A stretch of DNA of 64,000 bases from Zoogloea sp041917255 (GTDB lineage Bacteria; Pseudomonadota; Gammaproteobacteria; Burkholderiales; Rhodocyclaceae), in the NCBI GenBank assembly GCA_041917255.1, contig JAYRYA010000009.1, positions 62,001 through 126,000 on the forward strand, written 5' to 3'. This document shows, in pieces, positions 31,494 to 39,433 of this stretch. A program made the translations under genes and the position numbers. The number at the start of each line of letters is the position of its first letter. Position 1 is the first letter of the stretch. A model generated the notes under the pieces. That model ran no database searches, was not told the origin of the DNA, and saw nothing but the letters and a program-made list of their open reading frames with translations.

Positions 31494-32582
31494 ATGAACG
31501 CCAGCGCCGACGACTACCGGTGGATGGCCCGCGCCCTCGTCCTGGCCGAGCGCGGCCTGTTCACCACCACGCCCAATCCCCGCGTCGGCTGCGTCATCGT
31601 GCGCGATGGCGAGATCGTGGGTGAAGGCTGGCACATCCGGGCTGGCGAACCCCATGCCGAAGTCCACGCCCTGGCGATGGCCGGCGAAGCTGCCCGCGGT
31701 GCCACGGCCTACGTTACGCTCGAGCCCTGCTCCCACCACGGCCGCACGCCCCCTTGCGCCGACGCCCTCGTCAGGGCGGGGGTCGCACGCGTTGTGGCTG
31801 CGATCGAGGACCCGAACCCACTCGTCGCCGGGCGCGGCCTTGCCCGCCTGCGCGAGGCCGGCATCCAGACACTGTCGGGCGTGCAGGAAGCAGAGGCCCG
31901 CGAACTCAACATCGGCTTCATCTCGCGCATGACCCGCGGCCGGCCATGGTTGCGCCTCAAGGCCGCGGCGACGCTGGATGGAAAGACGGCCCTTGATAAC
32001 GGCGTATCCCAGTGGATCACCAGCGACGACGCCCGACGCGACGCCCATCGCTGGCGTGCGCGCTCCTGCGCGGTGCTCACCGGCATCGGCACCGTCCGCG
32101 ACGACGACCCGCAGCTCACCGTCCGTGCCATCCCCACCGAACGCCAGCCCCTGAGCGTGGTGGTCGACGCCCGCCTCGAGACCCCGCTCAACGCCAAACT
32201 TCTCGACGGCGGCAAGGTCCTCATCGCCGGCGCCATTGACCAGCCCGAGCGCATCGCCGCTCTGCGGCGTCGCGGTGCTGACGTGGTCCTCCTGCCCAAC
32301 GACGGCGGAAAGGTCGATCTGTCTGCCCTGATGCGTGAACTCGGCCAGCGCGGCATCAACGAGGTGCTCGCCGAAAGTGGCTTCAAACTCAACGGCTCGC
32401 TGCTGCGTGAAGGCTGTGTCGACGAGTTGATCCTCTACCTCGCACCCACCCTCGTCGGCGACGCTGCACGGGGCCTCTTCAACCTGCCGGCGCTCACCAG
32501 CCTGCAGGACAAGCGCGCGCTCCGCTTTCATGACATTCGCCAGATCGGTCCAGATCTGCGCATCCTTGCAAGACCAGCCTGA
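31494..32582 (+). CDS. ribD: Bifunctional riboflavin deaminase/reductase
   Basis: A 362-residue enzyme for the second and third steps of riboflavin synthesis. The N-terminal deaminase (about 1-145) has the zinc motif HAEVHALAMAG and PCSHHGRTPPC. The C-terminal reductase (about 148-360) starts RPWLRLKAAATLDGKTA, with the conserved WITSDDARRDAHRWRA and the NADPH-side motif GINEVLAESG. The first ATG (31494) gives the standard N-terminus. No FMN riboswitch is seen upstream, consistent with its position behind nrdR. The other rib genes are not in the window. Confidence 0.97.
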   Translation: MNASADDYRWMARALVLAERGLFTTTPNPRVGCVIVRDGEIVGEGWHIRAGEPHAEVHALAMAGEAARGATAYVTLEPCSHHGRTPPCADALVRAGVARVVAAIEDPNPLVAGRGLARLREAGIQTLSGVQEAEARELNIGFISRMTRGRPWLRLKAAATLDGKTALDNGVSQWITSDDARRDAHRWRARSCAVLTGIGTVRDDDPQLTVRAIPTERQPLSVVVDARLETPLNAKLLDGGKVLIAGAIDQPERIAALRRRGADVVLLPNDGGKVDLSALMRELGQRGINEVLAESGFKLNGSLLREGCVDELILYLAPTLVGDAARGLFNLPALTSLQDKRALRFHDIRQIGPDLRILARPA

Positions 32583-32688
32583 GCCGCCGATCACGGCGAA
32601 TTGCAAACGTTTGAAATAGATCACGGAGGGGGTCAACGTCGCCCGTCTATGGCCGTTAACCTGCACACCTTTGTCATCCGTCCAGCTC

Positions 32689-33651
32689 ATGAAGCTTTCC
32701 CTCCTGACCGGTTTCATCACGTCCGCCCTTCTGTCGATCTCCGCTGCTCACGCCGAAACCGCCATCGTTCTCAACTCCGGGGACGAGAACGTCAGCTTCA
32801 TCGACACCGCTACCTACAAGGAAACCGGGCGGGCACCGGCCTGCAAGGAGCCGCATCACCTCATGGCAACACCGGACGACGCTTCGGTGATCGTCGCCTG
32901 CGCAATTTCCAACGAGCTCGTGTTCTTCGACGCCCGCACCGGCAAGGAACAGAAGCGCATCAAGAACATCTCCGACCCGTATCAGCTCGGCTTCTCGCCG
33001 GACAACAAATGGTTCGTGGCCAACTCACTGCGTCTTGACCGTGTCGACATCTACCGTGCCGCCGACTTCTCACTTGTCGCCCGCGTGCCCGCGGCCAAGA
33101 CGCCCTCTCACATGACCTTCGACAAGGCCAGCCAGCTCGTCTTCATTACACTGCAGGACTCCAACGAGGTGCTTGCCATTGACCTCAAGACCCAGCAGCC
33201 TGCCTGGAAGGTACCCGTCGGCCCAACACCTGCCGGCATCCACATGACGCCCGACGATAAATACCTGCTTGTGGGCATCATGGGCGCCGACTACGTCGAA
33301 GTGATCGACTGGCGCGCCCGCAAGACGGTCAAGAAAATCGTCACCGCCAAGGCCGCCCACAATCTCCTCCCGCGGGGCGACGGCCGCCATGTTTTCGTCT
33401 CCAACCGATCGATGAAAGGCAGTATCTCCCTGGTGGATATGCAGACCCTGACCGAAGTCGAAAAATACGACGTGCCCGGCGGCCCGGACGACATGGAGAT
33501 TCGCGCCGACGGCAAGGAGCTGTGGGCCACCGCCCGCTTTGCGCGCAAGGTCCAGGTCGTCAATCTCGAACAGAAGAAGCTCTCCCATTCGATCCCGGTG
33601 GGCCGCTCGCCCCACGGCGTCTCCTTCATCAACCACGCCCCGAGGCAGTAA
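32689..33651 (+). CDS. Secreted YncE-like seven-bladed beta-propeller protein
   Basis: A 320-residue periplasmic protein. I start at ATG 32689, which gives a signal peptide (MKLSLLTGFITSALLSISAAHA). The mature part shows repeated propeller blades of YVTN type, for example IDTATYKETG, FFDARTGKEQ, FSPDNKWFVANS, MTPDDKYLLVGIMG and LVDMQTLTEVEKY. No CXXCH or haem-ligand pattern is seen, so it is not a cytochrome cd1. Such proteins serve as binding or scaffold modules. It is followed within 2 bases by a secreted deacetylase and then a fatty acid hydroxylase, so an envelope-modifying role is possible. Confidence 0.82.
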   Translation: MKLSLLTGFITSALLSISAAHAETAIVLNSGDENVSFIDTATYKETGRAPACKEPHHLMATPDDASVIVACAISNELVFFDARTGKEQKRIKNISDPYQLGFSPDNKWFVANSLRLDRVDIYRAADFSLVARVPAAKTPSHMTFDKASQLVFITLQDSNEVLAIDLKTQQPAWKVPVGPTPAGIHMTPDDKYLLVGIMGADYVEVIDWRARKTVKKIVTAKAAHNLLPRGDGRHVFVSNRSMKGSISLVDMQTLTEVEKYDVPGGPDDMEIRADGKELWATARFARKVQVVNLEQKKLSHSIPVGRSPHGVSFINHAPRQ

Positions 33652-33653
33652 CG

Positions 33654-34403
33654 ATGCGCCGCCTGCGACACCCGGCACTGCTTGCCCTGATTGTCCCGCT
33701 GCTCAGCGCTGCAGGTGCAACTCAGGCTGCAGACGCCACTTGCCGAGGAACGGTCTACCTCACCCTTGACACCGGCAACATGCGTCACGCCGAGACCATC
33801 GCCGACATCCTCGCAAAGCACCGGGTCAAGGCCACGTTCTTCGTCGCCCAGGAAAAAACCCTGCGCGGCGACATGGCCCTCGATCCCAGCTGGGCCGACT
33901 TCTGGAAAGCCCGTGTCGCCGAGGGTCACGCCTTCGGAAGCCACACCTGGCGGCACGGCTCGTTTCGCAAGGATGAGGCCGGCGGCAAAGTGGTCTACCG
34001 CCTCATGGACGGCAGCCAGACCACCCTCGACGCCGGCCAGATCTGCGCCGAACTCAAGGCCCCGGACTCCCGCTTCGCCGAACTCACCGGCCGCAAGCTG
34101 GATGCCCTGTGGCGCGCGCCGGGAGGCCGCACCACGCCCAACACCATCAAGGCCGCCGAGGCCTGCGGCTACCGCCACGTCCACTGGGCGCCCGCCGGCT
34201 TCCTGGGCGACGAGCTACCGTCCGACGTCTATCCCAACGAGTCCCTGCTCAAGCGCGCCCTTGCCAACATCCGCGACGGCGACATTTTGATGGCCCACCT
34301 GGGCATCTGGTCCCGCAAGGATCCGTTCGCGCCGATGCTCGACCCGCTGATCGGCGGACTCAAGGATCGCGGCTTCTGCTTCGCCACCATTCCAAGCCGA
34401 TGA
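33654..34403 (+). CDS. Secreted polysaccharide deacetylase (NodB fold)
   Basis: A 249-residue exported protein. I start at ATG 33654, two bases after the previous stop, giving a signal peptide (HPALLALIVPLLSAAGATQAA). NodB-type motifs: motif 1 is YLTLDTGN rather than the common TFDDG, so the catalytic-base Asp is kept but the metal-binding second Asp is Thr. Motif 2 is FGSHTWRHG (His-X3-His), motif 3 is WRAPGGRTTPN, and motif 5 is ILMAHLGIW. It probably removes acetyl groups from a cell-wall or extracellular glycan, with altered metal coordination. It overlaps the next gene by 4 bases. Confidence 0.84.
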   Translation: MRRLRHPALLALIVPLLSAAGATQAADATCRGTVYLTLDTGNMRHAETIADILAKHRVKATFFVAQEKTLRGDMALDPSWADFWKARVAEGHAFGSHTWRHGSFRKDEAGGKVVYRLMDGSQTTLDAGQICAELKAPDSRFAELTGRKLDALWRAPGGRTTPNTIKAAEACGYRHVHWAPAGFLGDELPSDVYPNESLLKRALANIRDGDILMAHLGIWSRKDPFAPMLDPLIGGLKDRGFCFATIPSR

Positions 34404-35377
34404 TGCAGTCTCTGACCGACCTTTTCGTTTCGATCCAGGGCTGGCTGTTCGACACCTTCGTCCAGCCAGTGCTATTTGCCCTGGGCCTCGCCAGCTACGT
34501 GGAAATGGGTTTCGAGGGCATCGAATTCGTTCTGCTGGGTTGCATCGAACTACTGATCGCCTACGCCTTGATGCGCCCTCTCGAAGCGTGGTGGCCCGCC
34601 GAAAAGTGGGCCGAGCGCAACGCAGTCAAGGTGGACATCATCTACTCCATGCTCAATCGGATGGGCGTGATCCCGCTGGCGGTTTTCGCACTGCTGGCCC
34701 CGGTTTTCATCGAGTTCGAAAGCTGGCTACGCTTTCACGATGTCATCCCCCACCAGCTCGAAGACTGGCTGCCGGGTCTCGACACCAACCCCCTGGCGAG
34801 CTTTGCCATTTATCTGGTAATCCTCGACTTTGCCGAGTACTGGCGCCATCGCCTGTCCCACACCTTAGGCTGGTGGTGGGCGCTGCACAGCATCCACCAT
34901 TCCCAACGGCAGATGTCGTTCTGGACCGACTCCCGCAATCATCTCCTCGACGACGTGATCGCCGGCGTGTGGTTCGCCTGCCTGTCGCTGCTGATCGGCG
35001 TACCGCCCGGGCATTTCATCGGCCTGCTGATTGCCTTGCGACTGGTCGAGAACCTCTCTCATACCAACACCCGGCTGGACTTCGGCACGCTCGGCGATTA
35101 TCTGATCGTCGGCCCCCGCTACCACCGCTGGCACCACGCCATCAACATGCCAGCCGATCCTCGCTTTCAGAAAGGCTGCAACTTCGCGATCCTGCTGCCG
35201 ATCTGGGACATCCTCTTCGGCACCTTGTACCTCGAAAAAGCCCTGCCGCCTACGGGCATCCATGAACAGAACGCCGAAGAGATCGCCGCCCGCGACAACT
35301 TCTGGGCCCAGCAGAAACTGGGGCTGGTGCTGCTCTGGAAGGCCCTCACTGGCCCGGGGAAATCCCGCTCAGCGTGA
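34400..35377 (+). CDS. Sterol desaturase/fatty acid hydroxylase family membrane protein
   Basis: A 325-residue integral membrane di-iron enzyme. The ATG at 34400 overlaps the previous stop (ATGA). Four or more hydrophobic helices surround the His clusters: HRLSH (about 151), HSIHHS (about 164) and HRWHHA (about 250), the classic eight-His-type pattern of the family, with NLSHTN between. Bacterial members hydroxylate or desaturate fatty acyl chains, ether lipids or hopanoids; this substrate is not evident. It is the third gene of the propeller-deacetylase-hydroxylase unit. Its end overlaps the convergent moeB gene by 9 bases. Confidence 0.88.
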   Translation: MMQSLTDLFVSIQGWLFDTFVQPVLFALGLASYVEMGFEGIEFVLLGCIELLIAYALMRPLEAWWPAEKWAERNAVKVDIIYSMLNRMGVIPLAVFALLAPVFIEFESWLRFHDVIPHQLEDWLPGLDTNPLASFAIYLVILDFAEYWRHRLSHTLGWWWALHSIHHSQRQMSFWTDSRNHLLDDVIAGVWFACLSLLIGVPPGHFIGLLIALRLVENLSHTNTRLDFGTLGDYLIVGPRYHRWHHAINMPADPRFQKGCNFAILLPIWDILFGTLYLEKALPPTGIHEQNAEEIAARDNFWAQQKLGLVLLWKALTGPGKSRSA

Positions 35378-36118
35378 CCCGCACACCGGACAAGCCGGAT
35401 CCCGCCCAAGGCGGATCGTCCGCCAGTCCGCCCCGAGGGCATCGAGCAGCAACAGACGTCCGACCATCGGCTCGCCACAGCCCGCCAGCAGCTTGAGCGC
35501 CTCGGCGGCCTGGATAGCCCCGACAATACCGGTGATCGGCGCAAACACCCCCATCACCGCACAACGCACCTCCTCCACGTCATCCCCTTCAGGAAAAAGG
35601 CAGTGGTAGCAAGGGCTATCGCCCTTGCGCAGGTCGAACACCGACACCTGACCATCAAATCGCACCGCCGCGCCGGAAACCAGCGGCTTGCGATGGACGA
35701 CACACGCCCGGTTGATGGCGTGACGGGTCGCGAAATTGTCGGAGCAGTCGAGCACCACATCTGCCGCTGCCACCTCGGCATCCAGGGCTGCACCTTCAAG
35801 TCGGCTTGCCACCGGCACGACCCGAACCTCCGGATTGAGCCGCGCCAGCGCATCCCGGCCCGACTCGACCTTCAGTCGGCCGACGCTCTCTTGCGAGTGC
35901 AATATCTGGCGCTGCAGGTTGGTCAGATCAACGGTATCGCCATCGGCAAGCACCAACGTGCCGACACCCGCAGCGGTGAGATACATGGCAGCCGGCGAGC
36001 CGAGTCCTCCGGCTCCGACCACCAGCACGCGGGACGCTACAATCGCGTCCTGTCCCTCGATGCCGATCTGAGGCAGAAGAATATGGCGCGAATAGCGCAG
36101 CAGCTGATCGTCGTTCAT
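35369..36118 (-). CDS. moeB: MoeB/ThiF-family adenylyltransferase
   Basis: A 249-residue E1-like enzyme that adenylates the C-terminal glycine of a sulfur-carrier protein (MoaD for molybdopterin or ThiS for thiamine). The nucleotide loop is VVGAGGLGSPAAMYL (about 32-46), followed by LADGDTVDLTNLQRQ. The Arg/Asp pocket is in VLDCSDNFATRHAIN, and two CXXC zinc pairs (CYHC about 173 and CPVC near the C-terminus) are complete. MoeB and ThiF are hard to separate by sequence; no moa or thi neighbour is present. It lies downstream of ctpA and the His-rich small gene on the same strand. Confidence 0.9.
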   Translation of the reverse strand: MNDDQLLRYSRHILLPQIGIEGQDAIVASRVLVVGAGGLGSPAAMYLTAAGVGTLVLADGDTVDLTNLQRQILHSQESVGRLKVESGRDALARLNPEVRVVPVASRLEGAALDAEVAAADVVLDCSDNFATRHAINRACVVHRKPLVSGAAVRFDGQVSVFDLRKGDSPCYHCLFPEGDDVEEVRCAVMGVFAPITGIVGAIQAAEALKLLAGCGEPMVGRLLLLDALGADWRTIRLGRDPACPVCGSR

Positions 36119-36162
36119 GGAAAGTAAGGTACGAACACGGTGCCGCCAGCAGGCCGCACCGG

Positions 36163-36618
36163 TTACTTGAAGTCGCGCAGATCGGGCGGCGTATCGTCGT
36201 GATCGCCGTGGGGGTGGTGGGCGTACGCCTGGATGTACACCTCGTGGGACTGTTTGATCAGCCGTTCGGGTGACCGCAGGTTGTGCACCTGAGTATCCTC
36301 GACGTAGTAGATCAGCGCCCGATGGAGCCGGGTGAGCAGAGAGCGGTCGAGATGAAAGCCCGCACCGGTCAGCGCCTCGTCGAGCAACTGAAGGGTGAAA
36401 TCAAGCACGTTGTAATGAACGACGAGCGTGAGATCATCGTTGCCTTCTTCAACCTGCACGCCTCGCAGCGCCGCCAGCGAGCGGCGGGCCTGGACAACCT
36501 GCCCCGGCGGAAAGGCCTTGAAGCGGACTTCCCGCGTCTTGGCGATCCCGCTACCTGCATGATGAGACGCATGACCGTGCTTGCGTCCGGCCAGCTTGTA
36601 GGCAGTCTCCCGTCGCAT
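36163..36618 (-). CDS. Hypothetical His-rich protein between ctpA and moeB
   Basis: A 151-residue protein of unknown function. Both ends are rich in histidine (RKHGHASHHAGS at about 12-23, and AYAHHPHGDHDD at about 132-143), suggestive of metal binding. The middle (about 30-85, including VVQARRSLAALRGVQVEEGN and LTLVVHYNVLDFTLQLLDEA) could form a beta-alpha-beta fold like heavy-metal-associated domains, but there is no CXXC. The C-terminal half contains RSPERLIKQSHEVYIQAY. It lies 19 bases after ctpA and 44 before moeB on the same strand, so it is probably co-transcribed. No signal peptide or membrane helix. Confidence 0.7.
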   Translation of the reverse strand: MRRETAYKLAGRKHGHASHHAGSGIAKTREVRFKAFPPGQVVQARRSLAALRGVQVEEGNDDLTLVVHYNVLDFTLQLLDEALTGAGFHLDRSLLTRLHRALIYYVEDTQVHNLRSPERLIKQSHEVYIQAYAHHPHGDHDDTPPDLRDFK

Positions 36619-36637
36619 GTCGCCCCCTGAATCCAGA

Positions 36638-38059
36638 TTACTTGGCGCTATTCTGGAGGATTTGCAGACCCTTGAGCAAATTCACCGCCTGGGCAAGCTG
36701 GTAATCATCCTTGCCCGCGATCTCGAAGGGCGGTTTCATCTCGTCGTCGGCGTCCTTCGGCTTGTCCTTGCCCTTAGGCGATGGTTCTTTCCTGGGCGCC
36801 GCGGGCACCGCTGAATCGGCCGGTTTGGTGACATTCACCTCGGGCTCCTTGCCGTTGCCGAGATGGCGCTCGAGATCCGCCTCACGCAGCCGCTCACGGG
36901 ACGAACCGCCCGGCGTCTCCTCGACGATGATGTCCGGCACGATGCCCTTTGCCTGGATCGACCGGCCATTAGGCGTGAAGTAACGCGCCGTGGTCAGCTT
37001 GATCGCCGCATTGCTGTTGAGTGGCAGAATCGTCTGAACAGACCCCTTGCCGAAGCTCTGGGTGCCCATAACCACCGCCCGCTTGTGATCCTGCAGCGCC
37101 CCCGCCACGATCTCCGATGCCGACGCCGATCCGCCATTCACCAGCACCACCATCGGCACCGTCTTGATGGACGCGGGAATGCCGCGGATGTAGTCATCTC
37201 GCGAGCCGCGCAGGTAATCCTCTGGCGAGGCCACATATTTGCGCTTGGCGTCGTCGGCCCGACCATCGGTGGAAACCACCAGAGCCCCCGGCGGCAGGAA
37301 GGCCGCCGACACGCCCACGGCACCGTGCAGTAAGCCACCCGGATCGTTGCGCAGATCAAGGACCAGGCCCTTCAGATCACCCTGCTTGACCAGCCGCTCC
37401 AGGTGCTGGGCCAGCGACGCCGCGGTCTGCTCCTGGAACTGCACCACACGCACGTAGCCATAACCAGGCTGGACAAGCTTGGATTTGACGCTCTGCACCT
37501 TGATGACTTCACGCACCAGCGTCACGACGATCGGCTTCGCCTCACCCTTGCGCATGATGGTGAGCACGATGTTGGTCTTGGGTTTACCACGCATCCGTTT
37601 GACCGCATCAGTCAGGGCCATGCCCTTCACCGAAGTGTCGTCCAGCTTGATGATGAGGTCACCCGCCTTGATGCCGGCCCGGAACGCAGGGGTGTCCTCG
37701 ATTGGCGAGATCACCTTGACGTAACCGTCCTCCGACCCCACCTCAATGCCCAGCCCGCCGAATTCGCCCTGGGTGCCAACCTGCAGTTCCTTGAACGCCT
37801 CGGCGTCGAGATAGGCCGAATGGGGATCGAGGTTGGACAGCATGCCACTGATCGCGTAAGTGATCAGCTTCTTGTCCTCTACCGGCTCGACGTAACCCTG
37901 CTTGATGGCATTGAAGACGTCCGCCAGGTTGCGCAGCTCTTCGACCGGGAGCGGGGAGAGCGGCGATTTGTCCGCGTTGGCCGAAAAATTGAGGCTGATC
38001 AGAACCCCGGCACACAGCCCGGTGAACACCAGACCGGCTTGTTGCAGTTTGCTGCGCAT
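36638..38059 (-). CDS. ctpA: C-terminal processing protease (S41 family, CtpA)
   Basis: A 473-residue periplasmic serine protease with an uncleaved or signal-type N-terminal helix (AGLVFTGLCAGVLISL). A PDZ domain (about 95-180, GLGIEVGSEDGYVKVISPIE) is followed by the S41 catalytic core. The nucleophile Ser is in VNGGSASASEIVAGALQDH (about 310) and the Lys in TQSFGKGSVQT about 25 residues later. A charged linker (SPKGKDKPKDADDE) leads to a C-terminal helix (YQLAQAVNLLKGLQ). Such proteases trim envelope proteins and peptidoglycan hydrolases. It heads a minus-strand unit with the His-rich protein and moeB. Confidence 0.94.
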   Translation of the reverse strand: MRSKLQQAGLVFTGLCAGVLISLNFSANADKSPLSPLPVEELRNLADVFNAIKQGYVEPVEDKKLITYAISGMLSNLDPHSAYLDAEAFKELQVGTQGEFGGLGIEVGSEDGYVKVISPIEDTPAFRAGIKAGDLIIKLDDTSVKGMALTDAVKRMRGKPKTNIVLTIMRKGEAKPIVVTLVREVIKVQSVKSKLVQPGYGYVRVVQFQEQTAASLAQHLERLVKQGDLKGLVLDLRNDPGGLLHGAVGVSAAFLPPGALVVSTDGRADDAKRKYVASPEDYLRGSRDDYIRGIPASIKTVPMVVLVNGGSASASEIVAGALQDHKRAVVMGTQSFGKGSVQTILPLNSNAAIKLTTARYFTPNGRSIQAKGIVPDIIVEETPGGSSRERLREADLERHLGNGKEPEVNVTKPADSAVPAAPRKEPSPKGKDKPKDADDEMKPPFEIAGKDDYQLAQAVNLLKGLQILQNSAK

Positions 38060-38352
38060 AAAGTCTCCGTCACGGCGTTCAACGCCTGGCCTGTGTCCAT
38101 CAGGCCGTAACGCCCGAAAACGGGCTTATTTCCATTGCTCACGAGAAGTATAAACCGGAAATCCACCGCCCCCATCGGGTACCGAACCCGCCTCAAACAG
38201 GCACGCCAGCAAGGTCGGGCGCGATGGAATTGACGATCTTCGGCCGGATGACCACCTCCCCCAAAAAGTGTGACGCAGGCGAGGCCGACCGAGCGCACCA
38301 GCGGTGCAAAAAATGCTATTTTATAATATTGACTCGCCCAAACGAATCGTTC
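38060..38352. promoter_or_regulatory. Divergent control region of ctpA and the ArsR regulator
   Basis: The longest gap in the window (293 bases). On the minus strand a TATACT -10 (complement of 38147-38152) could drive ctpA, leaving a leader of about 80 bases with a GCCCG-AAAA-CGGGC hairpin (38112-38125). On the plus strand a perfect TATAAT lies at 38322-38327 within the AT-rich stretch CTATTTTATAATATTGAC, starting transcription about 19 bases before the regulator GTG. No matching -35 is obvious. AT-rich dyads around the -10 could be an autoregulatory operator. Confidence 0.45.
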
Positions 38353-38670
38353 GTGAAGACAACCACCGCCGAACTCATTGCCAATCAAGAGCACATCGAG
38401 ACCGCCGCCAGGGCGTTGAAAGCGATTGCACACCCCCTCCGGCTCAAGATCCTGTGCGTAATTGGCAGCGATGAAGCCTGCGTCCAGGATATCGTGGATT
38501 CCGTCGGCACTTCCCAGAGCAACATTTCCCAGCACCTTGCCATCCTTCGCGACAAAGAGGTGCTGCTTACCCGCAAGGACGCCAATCGGGTCTTCTATCG
38601 TATTGGCGACCCCCGTACGCTCCAGCTCATCGCGATGATGCGTGAAGTGTTCTGCGGCGAAGACTCGTAA
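38353..38670 (+). CDS. ArsR-family regulator, BigR/SqrR-like (probable persulfide sensor)
   Basis: A 105-residue winged-helix repressor. I start at GTG 38353; the longer frame would run upstream through a perfect TATAAT. The fold starts ARALKAIAHPLRLKILCVIG, with recognition helix TSQSNISQHLAILRD (about 53-67). It has Cys35 (RLKILC), Cys43 and Cys101 (REVFC). Cys35 and Cys101 are 66 residues apart in the same structural places as the two reactive cysteines of BigR and SqrR, which form a polysulfide bridge, while the ArsR metal motif CXC is absent. A rhodanese gene follows directly, supporting reactive-sulfur sensing. Not an arsenic regulator. Confidence 0.82.
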   Translation: MKTTTAELIANQEHIETAARALKAIAHPLRLKILCVIGSDEACVQDIVDSVGTSQSNISQHLAILRDKEVLLTRKDANRVFYRIGDPRTLQLIAMMREVFCGEDS

Positions 38671-38708
38671 CACCCCGCCCCTTTCCTTTCAGCCCCGGAG
38701 TTTGTTTC

Positions 38709-39119
38709 GTGGAATTCATCCAGCAAAACTGGTACTGGGCAGCGCTCGCTGCCGTCAGCGGCGTGATGCTCGTCGTCACTTCGCTGCGTGGCGGTCGTGG
38801 CATCAGCCCCGCCCAGGCCACCGCCCTCATCAACCGTGAAGACGCGCTCGTCGTCGACGTACGCGAAGCCGCCGAGTTCTCGGCGGGCCATCTGCTCAAC
38901 GCCCGCCACATTCCCCTGGGCGAGCTCGACAAGCGCATTGGCGAACTTGAAAGATTCAAGGACAAGCCTGTTATCCTCAATTGTCAGAGCGGCGGTCGCT
39001 CGTCCAGCGCCTGCGCCACGCTAGCCAAGGCCGGATTTACAAACGTCCATAACCTGGAAGGCGGCATCGAAGCCTGGGTCCAGGCAGGCATGCCGATCAG
39101 CCGTCAGAAGAAGAAGTGA
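38709..39119 (+). CDS. Membrane-anchored rhodanese (YibN-like)
   Basis: A 136-residue protein with GTG start. One N-terminal membrane helix (WYWAALAAVSGVMLVVTSL) is followed by a single rhodanese domain (about 35-130). The domain has ALVVDVREAAEFSAGHLLNA, the active-site loop NCQSGGRSSSA (catalytic Cys about 97) and NLEGGIEAWVQAG. It transfers or holds sulfane sulfur at the membrane. The order rhodanese-grxC-secB-gpsA matches yibN-grxC-secB-gpsA of E. coli. Here an ArsR regulator of BigR/SqrR type stands in front, suggesting control by reactive sulfur. Confidence 0.92.
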   Translation: MEFIQQNWYWAALAAVSGVMLVVTSLRGGRGISPAQATALINREDALVVDVREAAEFSAGHLLNARHIPLGELDKRIGELERFKDKPVILNCQSGGRSSSACATLAKAGFTNVHNLEGGIEAWVQAGMPISRQKKK

Positions 39120-39121
39120 CC

Positions 39122-39391
39122 ATGCAACCCAAAATCCTGATGTATGCCACCGCCGTCTGTCCCTACTGCGTCCGCGCCGAAGGCCTGCTACGTCGCAAGG
39201 GCGTCACCGAGATCGAGAAGGTCCGCATCGACACCGACCCCGAGCGCCGCGACGAGATGATGACCCGCACCGGCCGTCGCACCGTGCCGCAGATCTACAT
39301 CGGTGACTACCACGTGGGCGGCTGCGACGATCTCTTCGCCCTCGACCACGAAGGCAAACTCGACGCCCTGCTCAAGGGCGAAGCTGCCTGA
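39122..39391 (+). CDS. grxC: Glutaredoxin 3
   Basis: An 89-residue dithiol glutaredoxin that reduces disulfides and glutathionylated proteins. The CPYC active site is at about 13-16 (YATAVCPYCVRAEGLL). The glutathione-binding TVPQIYIGDYHVGGCDDL motif (about 58-75) is complete. I prefer ATG 39122 to the overlapping GTG 39116, because the family starts at this point. It follows the rhodanese after 2 bases and precedes secB, the conserved proteobacterial arrangement. Confidence 0.95.
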   Translation: MQPKILMYATAVCPYCVRAEGLLRRKGVTEIEKVRIDTDPERRDEMMTRTGRRTVPQIYIGDYHVGGCDDLFALDHEGKLDALLKGEAA

Positions 39392-39433
39392 GCCGTTCAA
39401 CGAAACCCTGATTTCTCAACCGGAAACACCACC

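Noticed and set aside
38112..38125. GCCCG-AAAA-CGGGC hairpin with TTATTT as a plus-strand terminator
   Set aside because: No plus-strand gene lies upstream; it is more likely part of the ctpA leader.
38353..38670. Calling the ArsR-family protein an arsenic regulator
   Set aside because: No CXC metal site, no ars genes nearby; cysteine placement fits BigR/SqrR.
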